Origin: Candidatus Dactylopiibacterium carminicum | GTDB lineage: Bacteria; Pseudomonadota; Gammaproteobacteria; Burkholderiales; Rhodocyclaceae | Length of the DNA stretch: 64,000 nt | Reading direction: 5' to 3' | Assembly: GCF_014736495.1 (NCBI RefSeq) | Contig: NZ_MDUX01000002.1 | Location: 62,001 to 126,000 of the forward strand | Part shown: piece by piece, positions 62,496-64,000 of the stretch | Numbering within the stretch: the stretch's first letter is position 1 | How the letters are laid out: each line of letters opens with the position of its first letter | Program-made: the position numbers and the translations under genes | The notes under the pieces: model-generated | Seen by the model: only the letters and a program-made list of their open reading frames with translations | What the model was told of the DNA's origin: nothing | Databases searched by the model: none

Positions 62496-63551
62496 TCAGC
62501 GGCGGGACAAGGTCGCCTGGGCCGACAGGAAGACCAGCGCCAGGAAGGGCCACACGGCAACAGTCAGGCGCGTAAGTCCGTGGAAGCTCAGGAAATGCCC
62601 CTGCTGCAGCGTGCGCACGGAGGCATCGATGAACGGGTTGTCCGGCATCAGGTTCATCAGCGCGGTGGCACACAGCAGGGTCAGGCTGGCCAGGCTGTGC
62701 TGGCTCCAGCGTGGCAGCCGGCTGACCACCGCCAGCGCCGCCAGCCCGATCAGCAGCCCGCGCCAGGCACCGCTGCCTGCCCATTGCAAGGCATCGGGCG
62801 GCACCAGGAACAGCGCGCCCGCGAGGGAACGCAAGCCCAAGCCTGCAAGCAGCACCAGAACCACCACGTGGAAACGGCGCAAGCACATGCAGCGCAGCAC
62901 CAGCAGGCCGACGCTGACCGTGCCGAAGGCCGCCACCGCCAGCTCCAGCAACATGTAACGGCGCGCAGAGAAGGCTACGGGTGCCGGCAGATCGAACAGG
63001 AATCGCAGGTCGCCGGTACCGAACAGGGGCGAGCGCGGCTCCAGTTGCGTCAGCCACCACAGCGCGATCAGGATCAACCCAAGTTCCCCCAGATGCCCCG
63101 GCTGGATGTAGCGCTCACGCCAGCGACGGATCCAGCCATCCGGGGCAAATACCCGCCCCCCCCAGAGCCCGGCCATACCCCCCAGCACACCACCCAGCAC
63201 ATTGGTGGCCAGATCGAGATTGGAGGAAATACGACTGGGCAGGTAGTACTGCAGACATTCCACACTGAAGCTGAGCGTGAAGCTGACCAGCGTCACCCAG
63301 GCCAGCACGGCCACAGCATGCTGCCCACGAAGCGTCGCCGCGAGCATGAAGCCCAGCGGCAGATAGCCCAGCACATTCAGGTAGACGTCCGAATACGAGA
63401 TGTACTTCTGCCAGGGCTCGAACAAGAAGGAGAAAGGCGACCCCACGGGCGTCTGCCAGCCCGCAAGCGGGAACAGGCAGACGTAGAGAATCAGCAGCGC
63501 ATAGGATGCGCACAGATAGGGGGGAAGCCGCCCTCGCCTGTCCGCCCCCAT
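62496..63551 (-). CDS. VanZ family membrane protein
   Basis: 351 residues with about eight to nine hydrophobic segments. The N-terminal half is VanZ-like: 'YSDVYLNVLGYLPLGFMLAA', 'SFSVECLQYYLPSRISSNLDLATN' (in parts VECLQYYLPSRISSNLDLATN shortened) and GGVLGGMAGL. The C-terminal half is a less conserved membrane region. VanZ proteins affect teicoplanin or antimicrobial-lipid tolerance in some Gram-positives; in proteobacteria the role is unclear. ATG 63551 lies 3 bases after the symporter stop on this strand, so they are co-transcribed. Confidence 0.82.
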   Translation of the reverse strand: MGADRRGRLPPYLCASYALLILYVCLFPLAGWQTPVGSPFSFLFEPWQKYISYSDVYLNVLGYLPLGFMLAATLRGQHAVAVLAWVTLVSFTLSFSVECLQYYLPSRISSNLDLATNVLGGVLGGMAGLWGGRVFAPDGWIRRWRERYIQPGHLGELGLILIALWWLTQLEPRSPLFGTGDLRFLFDLPAPVAFSARRYMLLELAVAAFGTVSVGLLVLRCMCLRRFHVVVLVLLAGLGLRSLAGALFLVPPDALQWAGSGAWRGLLIGLAALAVVSRLPRWSQHSLASLTLLCATALMNLMPDNPFIDASVRTLQQGHFLSFHGLTRLTVAVWPFLALVFLSAQATLSRR

Positions 63552-63554
63552 CAC

Positions 63555-64000
63555 TCAGGCGTGCTGCAGATGCCCCTGCGGATCATGGCGGATCCACTGC
63601 GGCAGCAAAGAGCCCACCACCATGCCGAGCAGGCTGGCGAGCAGTCCGAAGAATTGGGGCGGCACCTGATTGGCCAGCTCAATCCACGCCTCGGGCGCCG
63701 GTAGCCAGCCGATCATGGGCAACAGGAGCGACATCCATACGAAGCCCCCCGCGAAAATCGAGAAGATGGCGCCCTGATTGGTGGCACGCTTCCAGAACAA
63801 GCCCAGCGCCAGAGGGGTGAAAGCCATCGCCAGCGTCACCGAATAGGCCTGTTCGACCATTTCGTAAATCGTGGCCTCGCTGTTGAGCGCGAACAGCAGC
63901 ACCAGGGCGGTGAAGCACACCACCACGATACGGGTCATGACGAGGAACTTCTTGTCACGCATGCCGGGAAAATAATCGCGCAACACGTTCTCGGAGAAAG
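63555..64000 (-). CDS. Sodium:solute symporter family protein, C-terminal part (5' end outside window)
   Basis: The frame is open to the window edge. The visible about 148 residues hold four or so hydrophobic segments: 'RIVVVCFTALVLLFALNSEA', 'VEQAYSVTLAMAFTPLALGLFW' (in parts), then KRATNQGAIFSIFAGGFVWM and 'FGLLASLLGMVVGSLLP'. This matches SSS-family transporters of the PutP type. The substrate cannot be told from this end. Confidence 0.78.
   Translation of the reverse strand, partial: FSENVLRDYFPGMRDKKFLVMTRIVVVCFTALVLLFALNSEATIYEMVEQAYSVTLAMAFTPLALGLFWKRATNQGAIFSIFAGGFVWMSLLLPMIGWLPAPEAWIELANQVPPQFFGLLASLLGMVVGSLLPQWIRHDPQGHLQHA

Noticed and set aside
62280-63704. 474-codon plus-strand frame opposite the VanZ gene
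   Set aside because: Gln/Arg/His-rich shadow; the minus strand encodes a membrane protein with a family match.
1-64000. CRISPR arrays and rRNA genes
   Set aside because: No regularly spaced direct repeats or rRNA-like stretches were found when reading through.

Overview
The window is GC-rich chromosomal DNA, very probably from a betaproteobacterium and possibly Rhodocyclales-like. That placement is an inference from gene content: OsmC-YcaO fusion, gamma-carbonic anhydrase overlapping a COG0523 GTPase, tandem YceI with cytochrome b561, ThiS-ThiG-TrmB order, OpgD/OpgC and AmpG/AmpR. Genes are dense, both strands are used, and one tRNA-Gly is present.

Layout. 1-0.8 kb: end of a Mu-like prophage (gp27-like and a cut gp28-like terminase), fused in frame to a duplicated-permease ABC transporter (0.8-3.9 kb). 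4-12.9 kb: an MdtABC-type RND efflux operon with its outer-membrane factor. Both pump genes appear to carry internal in-frame deletions, and the outer-membrane gene has a frameshift. 12.9-23.2 kb: a 10.2 kb segment bounded by 135-bp direct repeats of the 3' end of an nfsB-type nitroreductase. It carries an HTH regulator, a YiiX-like hydrolase, aas-lplT (lysophospholipid recycling) and a tightly overlapping set: KAS III (amber mutation), OleD-like reductase, metallo-beta-lactamase-fold hydrolase, F390-synthetase-like adenylating enzyme and a truncated ATP-grasp enzyme. This set is the best candidate for an undescribed pathway; it resembles the logic of the OleABCD cluster but uses different enzymes.

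23-33 kb: nfsB, gap, a GlxA-type regulator, a frameshifted osmC-ycaO fusion, a remnant of an RloC-like AAA protein, a damaged IS3-family element, glmS and an Lrp/AsnC regulator. 33-45 kb: composite repeats, an acyl-CoA ligase, ampG, a SMUG1-type glycosylase, a large soluble double-sensor CheW protein, a COG0523 GTPase, a Tat-type class A beta-lactamase divergent from ampR, and fucO. 46-51 kb: cytochrome b561 and two YceI proteins behind a perfect 25-bp palindrome, then gamma-carbonic anhydrase with a second COG0523 GTPase. Both COG0523 loci have a GCAAC-N3-GTTGC palindrome over their promoters, suggesting a shared, probably metal-responsive, repressor.

51-64 kb: mainly housekeeping: a FabMG-like protein, hpt, opgD/opgC, ruvC, trmB, thiG/thiS, tRNA-Gly(CCC), a frameshifted paiB, ubiA, a VanZ-family protein and the end of a sodium:solute symporter. 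Three single-base indels (outer-membrane factor, osmC-ycaO, paiB) lie at G runs. They may be real decay or sequencing errors, and this matters for reading the whole window. Two families of dispersed palindromes sit in many of the intergenic gaps.
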